From Limimaricola sp. (GTDB taxonomy: Bacteria; Pseudomonadota; Alphaproteobacteria; Rhodobacterales; Rhodobacteraceae): a stretch of DNA of 64,000 nt. The notes below the pieces were generated by a model. It worked only from the letters and a program-made list of their open reading frames with translations, was not told the DNA's origin and ran no database searches. The stretch spans positions 62,001-126,000 of the forward strand of contig NZ_WGLM01000002.1 of NCBI RefSeq assembly GCF_016125575.1. Direction: 5' to 3'. Shown here one piece after another: positions 17,342-26,048 of the stretch (the stretch's first letter is position 1; each line of letters starts with the position of its first letter). A program made the translations under genes and the position numbers.

Positions 17342-20300
17342 TCATGCCGCCGCGCCGGAGACTTGCGCCAGCAGCGCGGCATTGCCGCCCGCCGCCGTGG
17401 TATCGATGCAGACGTGGCGTTCGTGCAGCACGTGCGCCGCGTCGGGCCGAGAGGTGACCAGCGCAACCAGCGGGCCCTCGCGGCGCGCCAGCGCCTCCTC
17501 AATCGCGCGACCGATCTTGGCTTCGCCCCACCACAACACCGCGCCCAGTGGCGCCAGCGCCGTCAGTGCGGCCGGGTCCACGGCGCCGCCGGCCTGTACC
17601 GCGTGACCGCCCAGCGCCTCGACCGCCGCCGCCTGTTCCGCTGCCGCCTCGGGGCCGGGGCCAAGGCAGAGGACAGGCGCGCGCGGATGCAGGCTCAAAC
17701 GGTTCGATTCGCCCGTGGGGCCGGGCAGGTCACGCACGGGCAGTTTCCGCGCGGCGGGGGCAGCGCGCAGCGCCTTGCCCAGCGCGGCCATGTCGGCGGG
17801 CCCGGTCCAGTCCGCGCCCCCCGTTCCTGGTTGCGGGGCGGCAAAGCGCGGCAGGTAGTGCGGTCCGCCCGCCTTGGGCCCGGTTCCCGAAAGGCCCTCG
17901 CCGCCGAAGGGCTGGCTGCCCACCACGGCGCCGATCTGGTTGCGGTTGACGTAGATGTTGCCGGCATGCACGCGCTCGACCACGGTCTGCACCCGGTCGT
18001 CGATGCGGGTATGCAGGCCGAAGGTCAGGCCGTAGCCGCTGGCATTCACGGCGTCGATCACCGCGTCGATCTCGTCGGCGCGGAAGGTGGCCACGTGCAG
18101 TACCGGGCCGAAGACCTCGCGCTCCAGTTCGGCGATGCCCTTGATGCGGATCACCGCCGGGCCGATGAAATGGCCCTCTGCCGGCGCGGCCAGTTCGTGG
18201 ATCACCCGCCCCTCGGCGCGGGCCTGCGCCACGTGCGCGGCAATCGTCGCATGCGCGGCGGCGTCGATCACCGGTCCGACATCGGTTGCTAGATCGCCCG
18301 GGTCGCCCAGCCGCAACTCTGCCATCGCGCCCTTGAGCATCTTCAGCACCTTCCCGGCCACGTCCTCCTGCAGGTAAAGGCAGCGCAGCGCCGAACAGCG
18401 CTGCCCGGCCGAACGGAAGGCCGAGGCGACGATGTCGCGCACGGCATGTTCGGGCAGGGCGGTGGAATCGACGATCATCGCGTTCAGCCCGCCGGTTTCG
18501 GCGATCAGCGGCGTGCCGGGCGCGCAGGTGCCGGCCATCGCCATGCGGATCTTGCGCGCCGTCGCGGTCGAGCCGGTAAAGACCACGCCGCCCAGCCGCG
18601 GATCGGCCGACAGCGCCGCGCCCACCTCGCCGCCACCCGGCAGCAATTGCAGCACCTCGGCCGGCACGCCCGCCGCATGCATCATCTGCACCGCGCAGAA
18701 GGCGACCAGCGGGGTCTGCGGCGCGGGTTTCGCCAGTACCGCGTTGCCCGCCGCCAGCGCCGCCGCGATCTGGCCGGTGAAGATGGCCAGCGGAAAGTTC
18801 CAGGGGCTGATGCAGGTCCAGATGCCGCGCGGCGCGAGATCGCCCGCCGCGACAGCCTGCGCCGCGTAATAGCGCAGGAAATCGACCGCCTCGCGGACCT
18901 CGCTGACCGCGTCGGCCAGTGTTTTGCCTGCCTCGCGCGCCAGCAGCGCGAAAAGCTCGGGCGCATTGGCCTCGTAGGCATCGGCGGCGGCGTTCAGGAT
19001 GCGCGCGCGGTCGGTGACCGGCGCCTGCCATGTCCGGGCATCGTCCAGTGCTGCGGCAATCACCTCGGCCGAGGCTTCGGCCACCTGGCCTACGGCATCG
19101 CCTGCGGCCGGGTTGGTCACCGGGTGGGCCACGCCGGCACCGGCGAATTTCGCCCAGCCGGGGGTCAGCGGGTGTGCCTCCCACGCGGCCTTGTCAAAGG
19201 GGGCGCGGCCCGCGTCCAGCGCGTCCAGCGTCGGCGTATGGGTAATATCCCAGCCGCGCGAATTGCCGCGCTCTGGCTGGAACAGGTCTGGCCCGTCCGG
19301 CAGGTGCGGTGTGGCGCGCAGCGGGCCGAACGGGTCTGCCGCAACCACTTCGGGAGGGACCGCCTTGTCGACGATCTGGTTGACGAAGCTGGAATTCGCG
19401 CCGTTCTCCAGCAGCCTGCGCACGAGGTAGGCCAGCAGGTCTTCATGCGCGCCGACGGGCGCGTAGATGCGACAGCGCGTGCCCTCGGCCTTCAGCACGA
19501 TCGTGTGTAGCGTCTCGCCCATGCCGTGCAGGCGCTGGAACTCGAAATCCTCGCGTGTCCGGCCCATGCTGCGCGCCATGTCCAGCACCGCTGCCACGGT
19601 ATGGGCGTTGTGGGTGGCGAATTGCGGGTAGATCCTGTCGGTCAGGCCCAGCAGCTTGCGCGCATTGGCGATGTAGCTGATGTCGGTCGCCTGCTTGGCG
19701 GTAAAGACCGGGAAGCCTGCCATCCCCTCGACCTGCGCGCGCTTGATCTCGGCATCCCAATAGGCGCCCTTGACCAGCCGCACCATGATCCGCCGGTTCA
19801 GCCGCGTGGCCAGATCATGCAGGTAATCGATGACAAGCGGCGCGCGCTGGCCGTAGGCCTGCACCACGATGCCGAACCCGTCCCAGCCCCTCAGCGCGCC
19901 GTCCGACAGAACCGCCTCGATCACGTCGAGCGACAGGGCCAGCCGGTCGGCCTCTTCCGCGTCGATGTTGAAGCCCATGCCGGCGGCCTTGGCCAGAAGC
20001 GCCAGTGCCTTCACCCGCGGCACAAGTTCCTCCATCACGCGGGCCTTCTGGGCCACCTCGTAGCGCGGATGCAGCGCCGAAAGCTTGACCGAGATGCCGG
20101 GGTTCTCGGCCACGCTGTCATGCGTGCAATGCGCGGCAATCGCCGAAATCGCACGCGAATAGGACAGGTGGTAGGCCCGCGCGTCGGCTTCTGTTCGCGC
20201 CGCCTCGCCCAGCATGTCATAGCTGTAGGTAAAGCCCTTGGCCTGCATGCCCTCGGCCCGCTTCATCGCCTTGCCGATATCCTCGCCCAGCACGAACTGA

Positions 20301-20809
20301 CGGCCCATCTCGCGCATGGCGCGGCCAACGGCGGTGCGGATCACCGGCTCGCCCAGCCGTTTGATCGCGCCCTTCAAGGCGCCGGTCAGACCCGCCTGCC
20401 GCTCGTCCAGCACCCGGCCCGTCAACATCAGCGCCCAGGTCGAGGCATTGACCAGCGACGAGGCGGAGCGGCCAAGGTGCTTGCCCCAGTCCGACGGCGC
20501 GATCTTGTCCTCGATCAGCGCGTCGATTGTCTCGGCATCTGGCACCCGCAGCAGTGCCTCGGCGAGGCACATCAGGGCAATGCCCTCGTCGGTGGACAGG
20601 CCGTATTCGGCAAGGAACACCTCCATCAGCCCCGGCTCGGCGCCGGCGCGTATCTGGCGGACAAGATCGGCGCCCTTTGCCGCGATCCGCGCACGCTCCA
20701 GTTCGCCAAGCGCCGCCTGTGTGCGCAACGCGTCCAGCGCTGCACCCTCGTCGGCATAGATGGCGGCGTCGATGGCGGCACGCAGGTCCGCGGCGGAGGT
20801 CTGGGTCAT
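17342..20809 (-). CDS. putA: Bifunctional proline dehydrogenase / P5C dehydrogenase PutA
   Basis: An 1155-residue enzyme that oxidises proline to glutamate, usually at the inner face of the membrane. The proline dehydrogenase barrel covers about residues 150-460 (GFNIDAEEADRL, VRLVKGAYWDAEIKRAQ, HGMGETL). The aldehyde dehydrogenase half covers about 520-1000 with ISPWNFPLAIFTGQ, GGVVFTGSTATA, the glutamate in ETGGLNAMIVDS and the catalytic cysteine in SAGQRCSALRCLY. There is no N-terminal ribbon-helix-helix DNA-binding part, so it cannot self-regulate as in E. coli; the divergent Lrp-type gene fills that role. The ATG at 20809 follows AAGGACAG. The last 120 residues are a divergent C-terminal domain seen in long PutAs. 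Confidence 0.97.
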   Translation of the reverse strand: MTQTSAADLRAAIDAAIYADEGAALDALRTQAALGELERARIAAKGADLVRQIRAGAEPGLMEVFLAEYGLSTDEGIALMCLAEALLRVPDAETIDALIEDKIAPSDWGKHLGRSASSLVNASTWALMLTGRVLDERQAGLTGALKGAIKRLGEPVIRTAVGRAMREMGRQFVLGEDIGKAMKRAEGMQAKGFTYSYDMLGEAARTEADARAYHLSYSRAISAIAAHCTHDSVAENPGISVKLSALHPRYEVAQKARVMEELVPRVKALALLAKAAGMGFNIDAEEADRLALSLDVIEAVLSDGALRGWDGFGIVVQAYGQRAPLVIDYLHDLATRLNRRIMVRLVKGAYWDAEIKRAQVEGMAGFPVFTAKQATDISYIANARKLLGLTDRIYPQFATHNAHTVAAVLDMARSMGRTREDFEFQRLHGMGETLHTIVLKAEGTRCRIYAPVGAHEDLLAYLVRRLLENGANSSFVNQIVDKAVPPEVVAADPFGPLRATPHLPDGPDLFQPERGNSRGWDITHTPTLDALDAGRAPFDKAAWEAHPLTPGWAKFAGAGVAHPVTNPAAGDAVGQVAEASAEVIAAALDDARTWQAPVTDRARILNAAADAYEANAPELFALLAREAGKTLADAVSEVREAVDFLRYYAAQAVAAGDLAPRGIWTCISPWNFPLAIFTGQIAAALAAGNAVLAKPAPQTPLVAFCAVQMMHAAGVPAEVLQLLPGGGEVGAALSADPRLGGVVFTGSTATARKIRMAMAGTCAPGTPLIAETGGLNAMIVDSTALPEHAVRDIVASAFRSAGQRCSALRCLYLQEDVAGKVLKMLKGAMAELRLGDPGDLATDVGPVIDAAAHATIAAHVAQARAEGRVIHELAAPAEGHFIGPAVIRIKGIAELEREVFGPVLHVATFRADEIDAVIDAVNASGYGLTFGLHTRIDDRVQTVVERVHAGNIYVNRNQIGAVVGSQPFGGEGLSGTGPKAGGPHYLPRFAAPQPGTGGADWTGPADMAALGKALRAAPAARKLPVRDLPGPTGESNRLSLHPRAPVLCLGPGPEAAAEQAAAVEALGGHAVQAGGAVDPAALTALAPLGAVLWWGEAKIGRAIEEALARREGPLVALVTSRPDAAHVLHERHVCIDTTAAGGNAALLAQVSGAAA

Positions 20810-20902
20810 GATCTGTCCTTGTGATGATCGACCCATGATAGCCGATTGTCGCGGGGCGATTTGCCTGCTAATCGTTCACATGCAGAAGAATCCGCCCGAA
20901 TT

Positions 20903-21394
20903 ATGGGGGAAGAATTGGCCGAAAGTCTTTCCGATCTCGACCGGTTCGATCGCAAGATCCTCGACATGCTGGCCATCGACGGCCGGATCAGCGTGACCGA
21001 GCTGGCCCGCCGAATCGGCCTGTCGAAATCCCCCACGCAGGCACGGCTGAAACGGCTTGAGGAAACTGGTGTCATCCGCGGCTACCGGGCGCTTTTCGAC
21101 CCGATCCGTCTTGGCCGCGATCACGTCGCCTTCGTCGAGGTGAAACTCAGCGACACGCGTGAGGCGGCACTGGCGGCCTTCAATGCCGCCGTTCTGAAGG
21201 TGCCCGAGATCGAACAGTGCCACCTGATTGCCGGGCCCTTCGACTATCTGCTGAAGGTGCGTACCGACAGCATGGTCAGTTACCGGGCCGTGCTGGCAGA
21301 CAAGATCTCGACACTGCCGCACCTGTCGAGCACGTCAACTTACGTCGCGATGCAGGCGGTCAGGGAAGATGGCCTGCTTCCCGGCGAAGGCTGA
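20903..21394 (+). CDS. putR: Lrp/AsnC-family regulator of putA (PutR-like)
   Basis: A 163-residue regulator. The helix-turn-helix is FDRKILDMLAIDGRISVTEL and ARRIGLSKSPTQARLKRLEE, followed by the RAM ligand-binding domain (FVEVKLSD, EIEQCHLIAGPFDYLLKVR). It is divergent from putA with 93 bases between the chosen starts; in Agrobacterium and Rhodobacter the gene in this position is PutR, which activates putA in response to proline, and I infer the same here. The ATG at 20903 is chosen; the frame is open to a TTG at 20846, and the ribosome site is weak in both cases. No clear palindromic operator could be picked out by eye. Confidence 0.85.
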   Translation: MGEELAESLSDLDRFDRKILDMLAIDGRISVTELARRIGLSKSPTQARLKRLEETGVIRGYRALFDPIRLGRDHVAFVEVKLSDTREAALAAFNAAVLKVPEIEQCHLIAGPFDYLLKVRTDSMVSYRAVLADKISTLPHLSSTSTYVAMQAVREDGLLPGEG

Positions 21395-21434
21395 GGGGGC
21401 TTGACCGCGGGCCGCGTCGCGCCACCATCGTTCC

Positions 21435-21980
21435 ATGCGCTTTGCGATCGTCGCCCTTTGTCTTGTAGCCGCCCCTGCCCTGGCCGAGGAAACCTGTCCG
21501 CCGGGGCCGGACCATGGTGCGCAGCTTTCGGCGCTGATGCAGGACCTGCGCACAGCCCCTGACGAGCAAACAGCGACGCAGACGGCTGACAGCATATGGC
21601 GGCTCTGGACCGAGGCGCCGGATGCCAAGGCGCAGAAACTGCTCGATGATGCGATGCGCCGGCGAGAAGACTACGATTTCCTTGGTGCGCGCGACCTGCT
21701 CGACACCCTTATCGCGTACTGCCCAACCTATGCCGAAGGCTATAATCAGCGCGCCTTCATCAGCTTCTTGCGTCAGGAATACACCGCCGCCCTATGGGAC
21801 GAGAACAAGGTGCTGGAAATGATGCCTGACCATTTTGGCGCCCTTTCCGGAAAGGCACTGACGCTGATGGCACTGGGCCGCGACGACGAGGCGCAGGAGG
21901 TGCTGCGCAAGGCGGTTACCATCGATCCGTACCTGAAGGAACGCGCTTTGCTTCGCCCCGATCCGGGCACTGCCCTCTAG
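21435..21980 (+). CDS. Periplasmic TPR-repeat protein
   Basis: A 181-residue protein with a clear signal peptide (MRFAIVALCLVAAPALA, cleavage before EETC). The mature part has two or three tetratricopeptide repeats (DYDFLGARDLLDTLIAYCP, EGYNQRAFISFLRQEYTAAL and ALTLMALGRDDEAQEVLRKA). Such short periplasmic TPR proteins are common in this group and are scaffolds of unknown partners. The start is a plain ATG shortly after the putR stop, so the two could share a transcript, but no functional link is suggested. Confidence 0.8.
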   Translation: MRFAIVALCLVAAPALAEETCPPGPDHGAQLSALMQDLRTAPDEQTATQTADSIWRLWTEAPDAKAQKLLDDAMRRREDYDFLGARDLLDTLIAYCPTYAEGYNQRAFISFLRQEYTAALWDENKVLEMMPDHFGALSGKALTLMALGRDDEAQEVLRKAVTIDPYLKERALLRPDPGTAL

Positions 21981-22023
21981 CGCCGCTTTACGCCCCGCTC
22001 CGCGCGTTCTAGGACAGAGACGT

Positions 22024-22109
22024 GCCCGCGTGGTGGAATGGTAGACATCGGAGACTTAAAATCTCTTGGCCCTTGGGCCGTGCCGGTTCGAGTCCGGCCG
22101 CGGGCACCA
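22024..22109 (+). tRNA. tRNA-Leu (anticodon UAA)
   Basis: An 86-base class II tRNA with the CCA encoded. The acceptor arms GCCCGCG (22024-22030) and CGCGGGC (22099-22105) pair perfectly, discriminator A, then CCA. The anticodon loop CTTAAAA holds TAA at 22057-22059. A long variable arm GGCCC-TT-GGGCC and the T-loop GGTTCGAGTCC are present, as expected for leucine tRNA reading UUA (and UUG). Confidence 0.95.
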
Positions 22110-22328
22110 GCCGATCCGGTAAAGCAGATGAAGCGACGCCACATGTCCGGATGGCGGGTGAGGCGCACAACCCCGCGGCCAGTTGCGCATTGCCGGAGGC
22201 CGATCAATCCAATTGGCCGTATTGCCGCACGCGAAATTAAGGGTCCGTTGTCGGGTGTTTGCTAAACCCGCGCCAATCGGCGTATGACAAAGCCGGGTTG
22301 TGGCTGGAAAAAGTGCAGGGGCGGGCGA

Positions 22329-22856
22329 ATGCGAGCCGGCAATAACCGCTTGGAGGCATGGCTGGCACGGGCGATCTGGCTGCTGATATTCTTTGGCGGC
22401 CTGGTCTTCTGGGGTGTGACGCTGTGGCTTGCCGCGGGCTATTTTGCCAGTGCCAAGACAATCACCAGCGACCGTGGTGGCGTCCTGACGGATTACGAGG
22501 CTCGGGCTGCCGCGCTTGATGCCAAGGGAGAAGAGATCCGCGTTACCGGCGAATGCACGAGCGCCTGCACGGTCTACCTCGGCGCGCGGCATGTCTGCAC
22601 AACCCCCGACGCAAGGTGGGGGTTTCACTCGCCGGCCGTGCAGGGCCCGGCTGCCGCTACCTTGGCTGCGTGGGATGCCGGGAAGGGCCCGGACGTGCTT
22701 TGGCTGATGACCGACACGGCGCGGCTTGAAATGGCAGGGTTCTACCCAGCGAGCTTGCGGGCCTGGTTTCTCAGCGGTCCTGGCCTGAGGCCGGAGGTTA
22801 CATATGTGAGCGGAGCCGAGATGATCCGGCTCGGCTGGGCCAGTCGATGTCAGTAA
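22329..22856 (+). CDS. Membrane-anchored protein with ClpP-like GxCxSAC motif, function unknown
   Basis: A 175-residue protein with one N-terminal membrane helix (about residues 11-37, IWLLIFFGGLVFWGVTLW) and a soluble part probably outside the inner membrane. RVTGECTSACTVYLGA and, about 20 residues later, RWGFHSPAV resemble the serine and histidine positions of small ClpP/crotonase-fold periplasmic proteins, where the serine follows GxCxSAC; that assignment is by eye only. Three or four cysteines (ECTSAC, HVC, SRC at the C-terminus) could form disulfides. The start at 22329 has AGGGGCGG upstream; an ATG at 22284 in frame lacks a ribosome site and adds a basic, cysteine-bearing leader. It lies alone downstream of the tRNA. 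Confidence 0.6.
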   Translation: MRAGNNRLEAWLARAIWLLIFFGGLVFWGVTLWLAAGYFASAKTITSDRGGVLTDYEARAAALDAKGEEIRVTGECTSACTVYLGARHVCTTPDARWGFHSPAVQGPAAATLAAWDAGKGPDVLWLMTDTARLEMAGFYPASLRAWFLSGPGLRPEVTYVSGAEMIRLGWASRCQ

Positions 22857-22930
22857 TGCGCGCAATTTCTTGACCGGGTCACCTGCAATAGTTGCCTGCG
22901 CCGGGCCTCTGTCGCCAGCGTCGCTCTGCC

Positions 22931-23968
22931 CTAACCGCCGGCCCCGTCAGCCAGGTGCGATCCACGCAAGACCAGCGGGCATTCCAGCCTGACCTGAGTA
23001 TCGGGCAACGGCGCTTTCGACAGCAGCACGTCCGCGCACCACTGGCCCATCTCGCGGTGCGGTAGCAGCACGGTGGACAGCGGCGGTGCGAGGTGGCGCG
23101 CGATTTCCTGGTCGTCATAGCCCATCACGGCAATCGTCTCGCCCGGCTTTTCCCCCAATTCCTTAAGCGCCTCGTAGCAGCCAACGGCCATCAGGTCGTT
23201 GGCGCAGAATATCGCGTCGGGCCGGGTGGGGCCGGCCATCAGACGCAGGGTGGCGTCGCGTCCGCCATTGGCGAGGAAATTGCCCTCGACGATCAACGAC
23301 GGGTCGACGGGCAGGCCCGCCGCCCGCAACGCACGCTCGTAGCCTTCCATCCGCTGGTCAGAGGCTTCCATCCATGGCTCGCCCGAGACGAAGGCGATCT
23401 TGCGATGGCCCGCGTCGATCAGGGCGCGCGTGGCCACCTCGCCGCCGCGCCGCTCGGCCGGGACGATGCCGGGCAGCCGTCCCTTGGCCTCGTAGCAGTT
23501 CAGCAGCACCGCGCGCTGCATCGAAAGCGCCTCGGGCGGGGTGACCTGCCGCGTCAGGATCGAGCCATAGACGACGCCAGCCACCCGGTCGGCGGCCCAT
23601 TTGCGCAAGACTGCGCGTTCGTAGTCACGGTCGCCGCCGGTCATCACCACCTCGACCAGCACGTCCGATTTCCACGCCTGTTCCTGTAATCCCTCGATCG
23701 AGATCGCGGCGAAGGGGCTGGTGGCAACCTCATCTAGCATCAGCCCGATCACGGTATGGCCGGCCGATTTGGGCGGGCGCCCGGCACCGCGCGGCCGATA
23801 GCCCAGCGCCTGTGCCGCTTCTGTCACCCGGCGGCGGGTGTCGGAGCTGATCCGCATCCCCTCCATCCCGTTGAGAACGAACGAGACGGTTGCCTGTGAC
23901 ACGCCTGCGCGCAGCGCCACATCAGTCATCGTGACACGCGTGGGGCGAGGGGAGTCGTCGTCGGCCAT
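22931..23968 (-). CDS. LacI-family repressor of the sugar-uptake cluster
   Basis: A 345-residue regulator. The LacI helix-turn-helix is TMTDVALRAGVSQATVSFVL, with the hinge-helix region TRRRVTEAAQALGYRPRG, then a periplasmic-binding-protein-like sugar domain (VIGLMLDEVATSPFA, AIFCANDLMAVGCYEAL, VMGYDDQEIARHL). The C-terminus reads LRGSHLADGAGG, as in many GalR/LacI proteins. I chose the ATG at 23968; the open frame to 24028 would put its operator inside the gene. It is divergent from the ABC transporter genes and most probably represses them until the imported sugar binds. Confidence 0.9.
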   Translation of the reverse strand: MADDDSPRPTRVTMTDVALRAGVSQATVSFVLNGMEGMRISSDTRRRVTEAAQALGYRPRGAGRPPKSAGHTVIGLMLDEVATSPFAAISIEGLQEQAWKSDVLVEVVMTGGDRDYERAVLRKWAADRVAGVVYGSILTRQVTPPEALSMQRAVLLNCYEAKGRLPGIVPAERRGGEVATRALIDAGHRKIAFVSGEPWMEASDQRMEGYERALRAAGLPVDPSLIVEGNFLANGGRDATLRLMAGPTRPDAIFCANDLMAVGCYEALKELGEKPGETIAVMGYDDQEIARHLAPPLSTVLLPHREMGQWCADVLLSKAPLPDTQVRLECPLVLRGSHLADGAGG

Positions 23969-23997
23969 TTGCACCGGCTGGGATTCGAGGTTGTTTC

Positions 23998-24027
23998 TGC
24001 TAATAAATATTGCTAATAATATTAGCA
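23998..24027. promoter_or_regulatory. Probable LacI-type operator
   Basis: TGCTAATAATATTAGCA at 24011-24027 is a perfect 7-3-7 palindrome (TGCTAAT / ATTAGCA). An extra half-site TGCTAAT lies at 23998-24004, 13 bases upstream of the next copy. This AT-rich patch stands out from the GC-rich flanks, and it sits between the divergent repressor and permease genes, 51 bases before the permease ATG. LacI-family operators are typically palindromes of this kind, though most have a central CG, which is absent here. Confidence 0.65.
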
Positions 24028-24077
24028 CAAGGCCGAATCGTCGGTCTTTGGGGGAGCCATTTCAGCGGGGGGGAGCG

Positions 24078-25172
24078 ATGCCGGAGGTCCGGAGCAGACG
24101 CCGTCACCTGAGCGAGGCGCAGGCCGCGGTGATCCTGCTTGCGCCGTTTCTGGCAGTTTACGCGGCCTTTCTCATTTACCCGTTTTTCCGTGGCTTCTGG
24201 ATCAGCCTGCACGACTGGAACCTGATGGCCGTGGCGCTCAATCCAGACGCCACGCAGTTTGTCGGCCTGAAGAATTACATTCACGTCTTGTGGGGCCGCA
24301 ACATCACCTGGGGCGTCTGGGTCAGCCCGACGCTGCAGGCGCTGGGCCTTGCAGGCCTGGCCCTTGCTGTTCTCCTTCGCCGGATGGACCGGATCAGCCG
24401 TGTCACCGCTATCGCCCTTGGCGTGGCGGCGGTGCTGCTGTTTGTCCTCCCTGGTTTCCATCCCGGCGAAGGGGGGCGCTGGTACGACCGGCGGTTCTGG
24501 CCAACGGTTGGCCATACGTTGGTCTTCGTGGGTCTGACGGTGCCGGGCGTGACGATATCCGCACTGGTGCTGGCTGCGGCCCTGAACCGCGAGACCAAAG
24601 CGATGGCCGTACTCCGCACGCTGTTCTTTCTCAGTCAGGTCCTGTCGGTGACGGTGGTCACGCTGATCTGGCAGATCATGTTCTCGCCGCAGCAGGGCCT
24701 GATCGCCAACATCACGAAGCTTTTCGGCGGCTCGCCCATCGTCTGGCTGACCGACGAACGCTTCGCGATGGCGGCGATCGTGGTCACCACCGTCTGGTGG
24801 TCACTGGGCATCGCGATGATCCTGTTTCTTGCAGGTCTGCAGGACATCAGCCGCGACATTTACGAGGCCGCGGCGCTGGATAATGCGACCGGGTTCAAGG
24901 CATTCCGCTATATCACCCTGCCCAACCTCAAGCGCACCATCACGCTGGTGATCGTTTTGCAGATCATCCTGCATTTCCAGGTCTTCGGGCAGGCTCACTT
25001 GATGACGGGGGGCGGGCCCAACGACACCACGCAGGTGCTGGTGCGCTACATCTACCAGACCGCCTTCCGCGACAGCGATCTTGGCCGGGCCGCCGTGATG
25101 GCGGTGTTCCTGTTCGTGATCATGGGGGCCTTTTCGGTCCTGCAATTCGTGCTGGGACGGGAGGAGGCGTAA
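24078..25172 (+). CDS. Sugar ABC transporter permease, MalF/UgpA type
   Basis: A 364-residue inner-membrane permease starting MPEVRSRRRHLSEAQ after a GGGGGGAG ribosome site. The first helix is VILLAPFLAVYAAFLIYPFF. An extra periplasmic-side stretch with two helices (about residues 95-140) makes it longer than the usual 290-310 residues, as in MalF. The EAA loop that contacts the ATPase is IYEAAALDNATGFKAFRYIT LP-like, at about residues 255-275. It overlaps the next permease by one base (TAATG), so the pair is translated together. It should form a heterodimer with the next gene product. Confidence 0.9.
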   Translation: MPEVRSRRRHLSEAQAAVILLAPFLAVYAAFLIYPFFRGFWISLHDWNLMAVALNPDATQFVGLKNYIHVLWGRNITWGVWVSPTLQALGLAGLALAVLLRRMDRISRVTAIALGVAAVLLFVLPGFHPGEGGRWYDRRFWPTVGHTLVFVGLTVPGVTISALVLAAALNRETKAMAVLRTLFFLSQVLSVTVVTLIWQIMFSPQQGLIANITKLFGGSPIVWLTDERFAMAAIVVTTVWWSLGIAMILFLAGLQDISRDIYEAAALDNATGFKAFRYITLPNLKRTITLVIVLQIILHFQVFGQAHLMTGGGPNDTTQVLVRYIYQTAFRDSDLGRAAVMAVFLFVIMGAFSVLQFVLGREEA

Positions 25173-26008
25173 TGGGCAACAGGTCTTACGTCTGGCTGGT
25201 CGTTGCGCTGTCGATCCCTGCCTTTCTATGGCTGGTGCCGACGCTGTGGATGCTGTCGCTGTCGTTGCAGCCCAATGACGTGCTGGCGCGAACCACGTCG
25301 TCAACTGCGCTGGGCCTCGTGCCGCTGCCGTTCACCCTCGACAACTACACGGCCCTTTTCGCTTACGGCAAGACGCCGCTGTGGTTCCTCAATTCGGTGA
25401 TCGTGGCTTTCGGCATGACACTGGGCGTGCTCGCCGTCTCGACGACGGCAGGTTACGCGCTGGCCCGGCTGCACTTTCCCTTCAAGACGGCCATCACCGT
25501 GATCTGCCTTGTCGGGCTGATGGTGCCTGAACAGGCGGTCTTCATTCCACTTTATACGATGTTCGCCGATTTCGGCTGGCACAACAGCTATCACGCGCTG
25601 ATCCTGCCGCGCATGGCCGTGCCGATCGGCGTCTTTCTGATGATGCAGTTCTTCAAGGCGATTCCGGGCGACATCGAGGAGGCGGCGCGCCTCGACGGCG
25701 TGGGCTGGCTGCAGATCTTCTGGTACGTCATGCTGCCGTTGGCGCGGCCGGCGATGATGACGCTGGCGATCCTCACCTTCCTTTACGCCTGGAACGATTA
25801 TCTCTGGCCGCTGGTTTCGGCCAGCCACCCCGAGTTCTTCACCATCACGCTGGGTCTGGCCAGCCTGCAATCCAATTTCGCGCAATCGGAAGGGCTGGGC
25901 CGTGTCATGGCCTCGGGCGTCATCGCCTCGCTTCCGGTCGTGATCCTGTTCCTGATCTTCCAGCGCTACGTCGTGCAAGCCATGACCGTGGGCGGAAGCA
26001 AGGGATGA
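25172..26008 (+). CDS. Sugar ABC transporter permease, MalG/UgpE type
   Basis: A 278-residue permease with six helices. The EAA loop is IEEAARLDGVGWLQIFWYVM, followed by LPLARPAMMTLAILTF, the standard coupling-helix pattern. It begins within the stop of the previous gene and ends 40 bases before the binding-protein gene. Together with its partner it forms the membrane channel of a carbohydrate CUT1-type importer. The ATPase needed to drive it is not encoded in the window. Confidence 0.92.
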   Translation: MGNRSYVWLVVALSIPAFLWLVPTLWMLSLSLQPNDVLARTTSSTALGLVPLPFTLDNYTALFAYGKTPLWFLNSVIVAFGMTLGVLAVSTTAGYALARLHFPFKTAITVICLVGLMVPEQAVFIPLYTMFADFGWHNSYHALILPRMAVPIGVFLMMQFFKAIPGDIEEAARLDGVGWLQIFWYVMLPLARPAMMTLAILTFLYAWNDYLWPLVSASHPEFFTITLGLASLQSNFAQSEGLGRVMASGVIASLPVVILFLIFQRYVVQAMTVGGSKG

Positions 26009-26048
26009 ACCGGGGCCAAAGGCCCCACATGAAACCGGGAGGAGACCC

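Noticed and set aside
24000..24077. Extensions of the first permease (to 23838) and of the repressor (to 24028) across the divergent gap
   Set aside because: Both would run through the AT-rich palindrome that looks like the operator, and the shorter starts match family N-termini.
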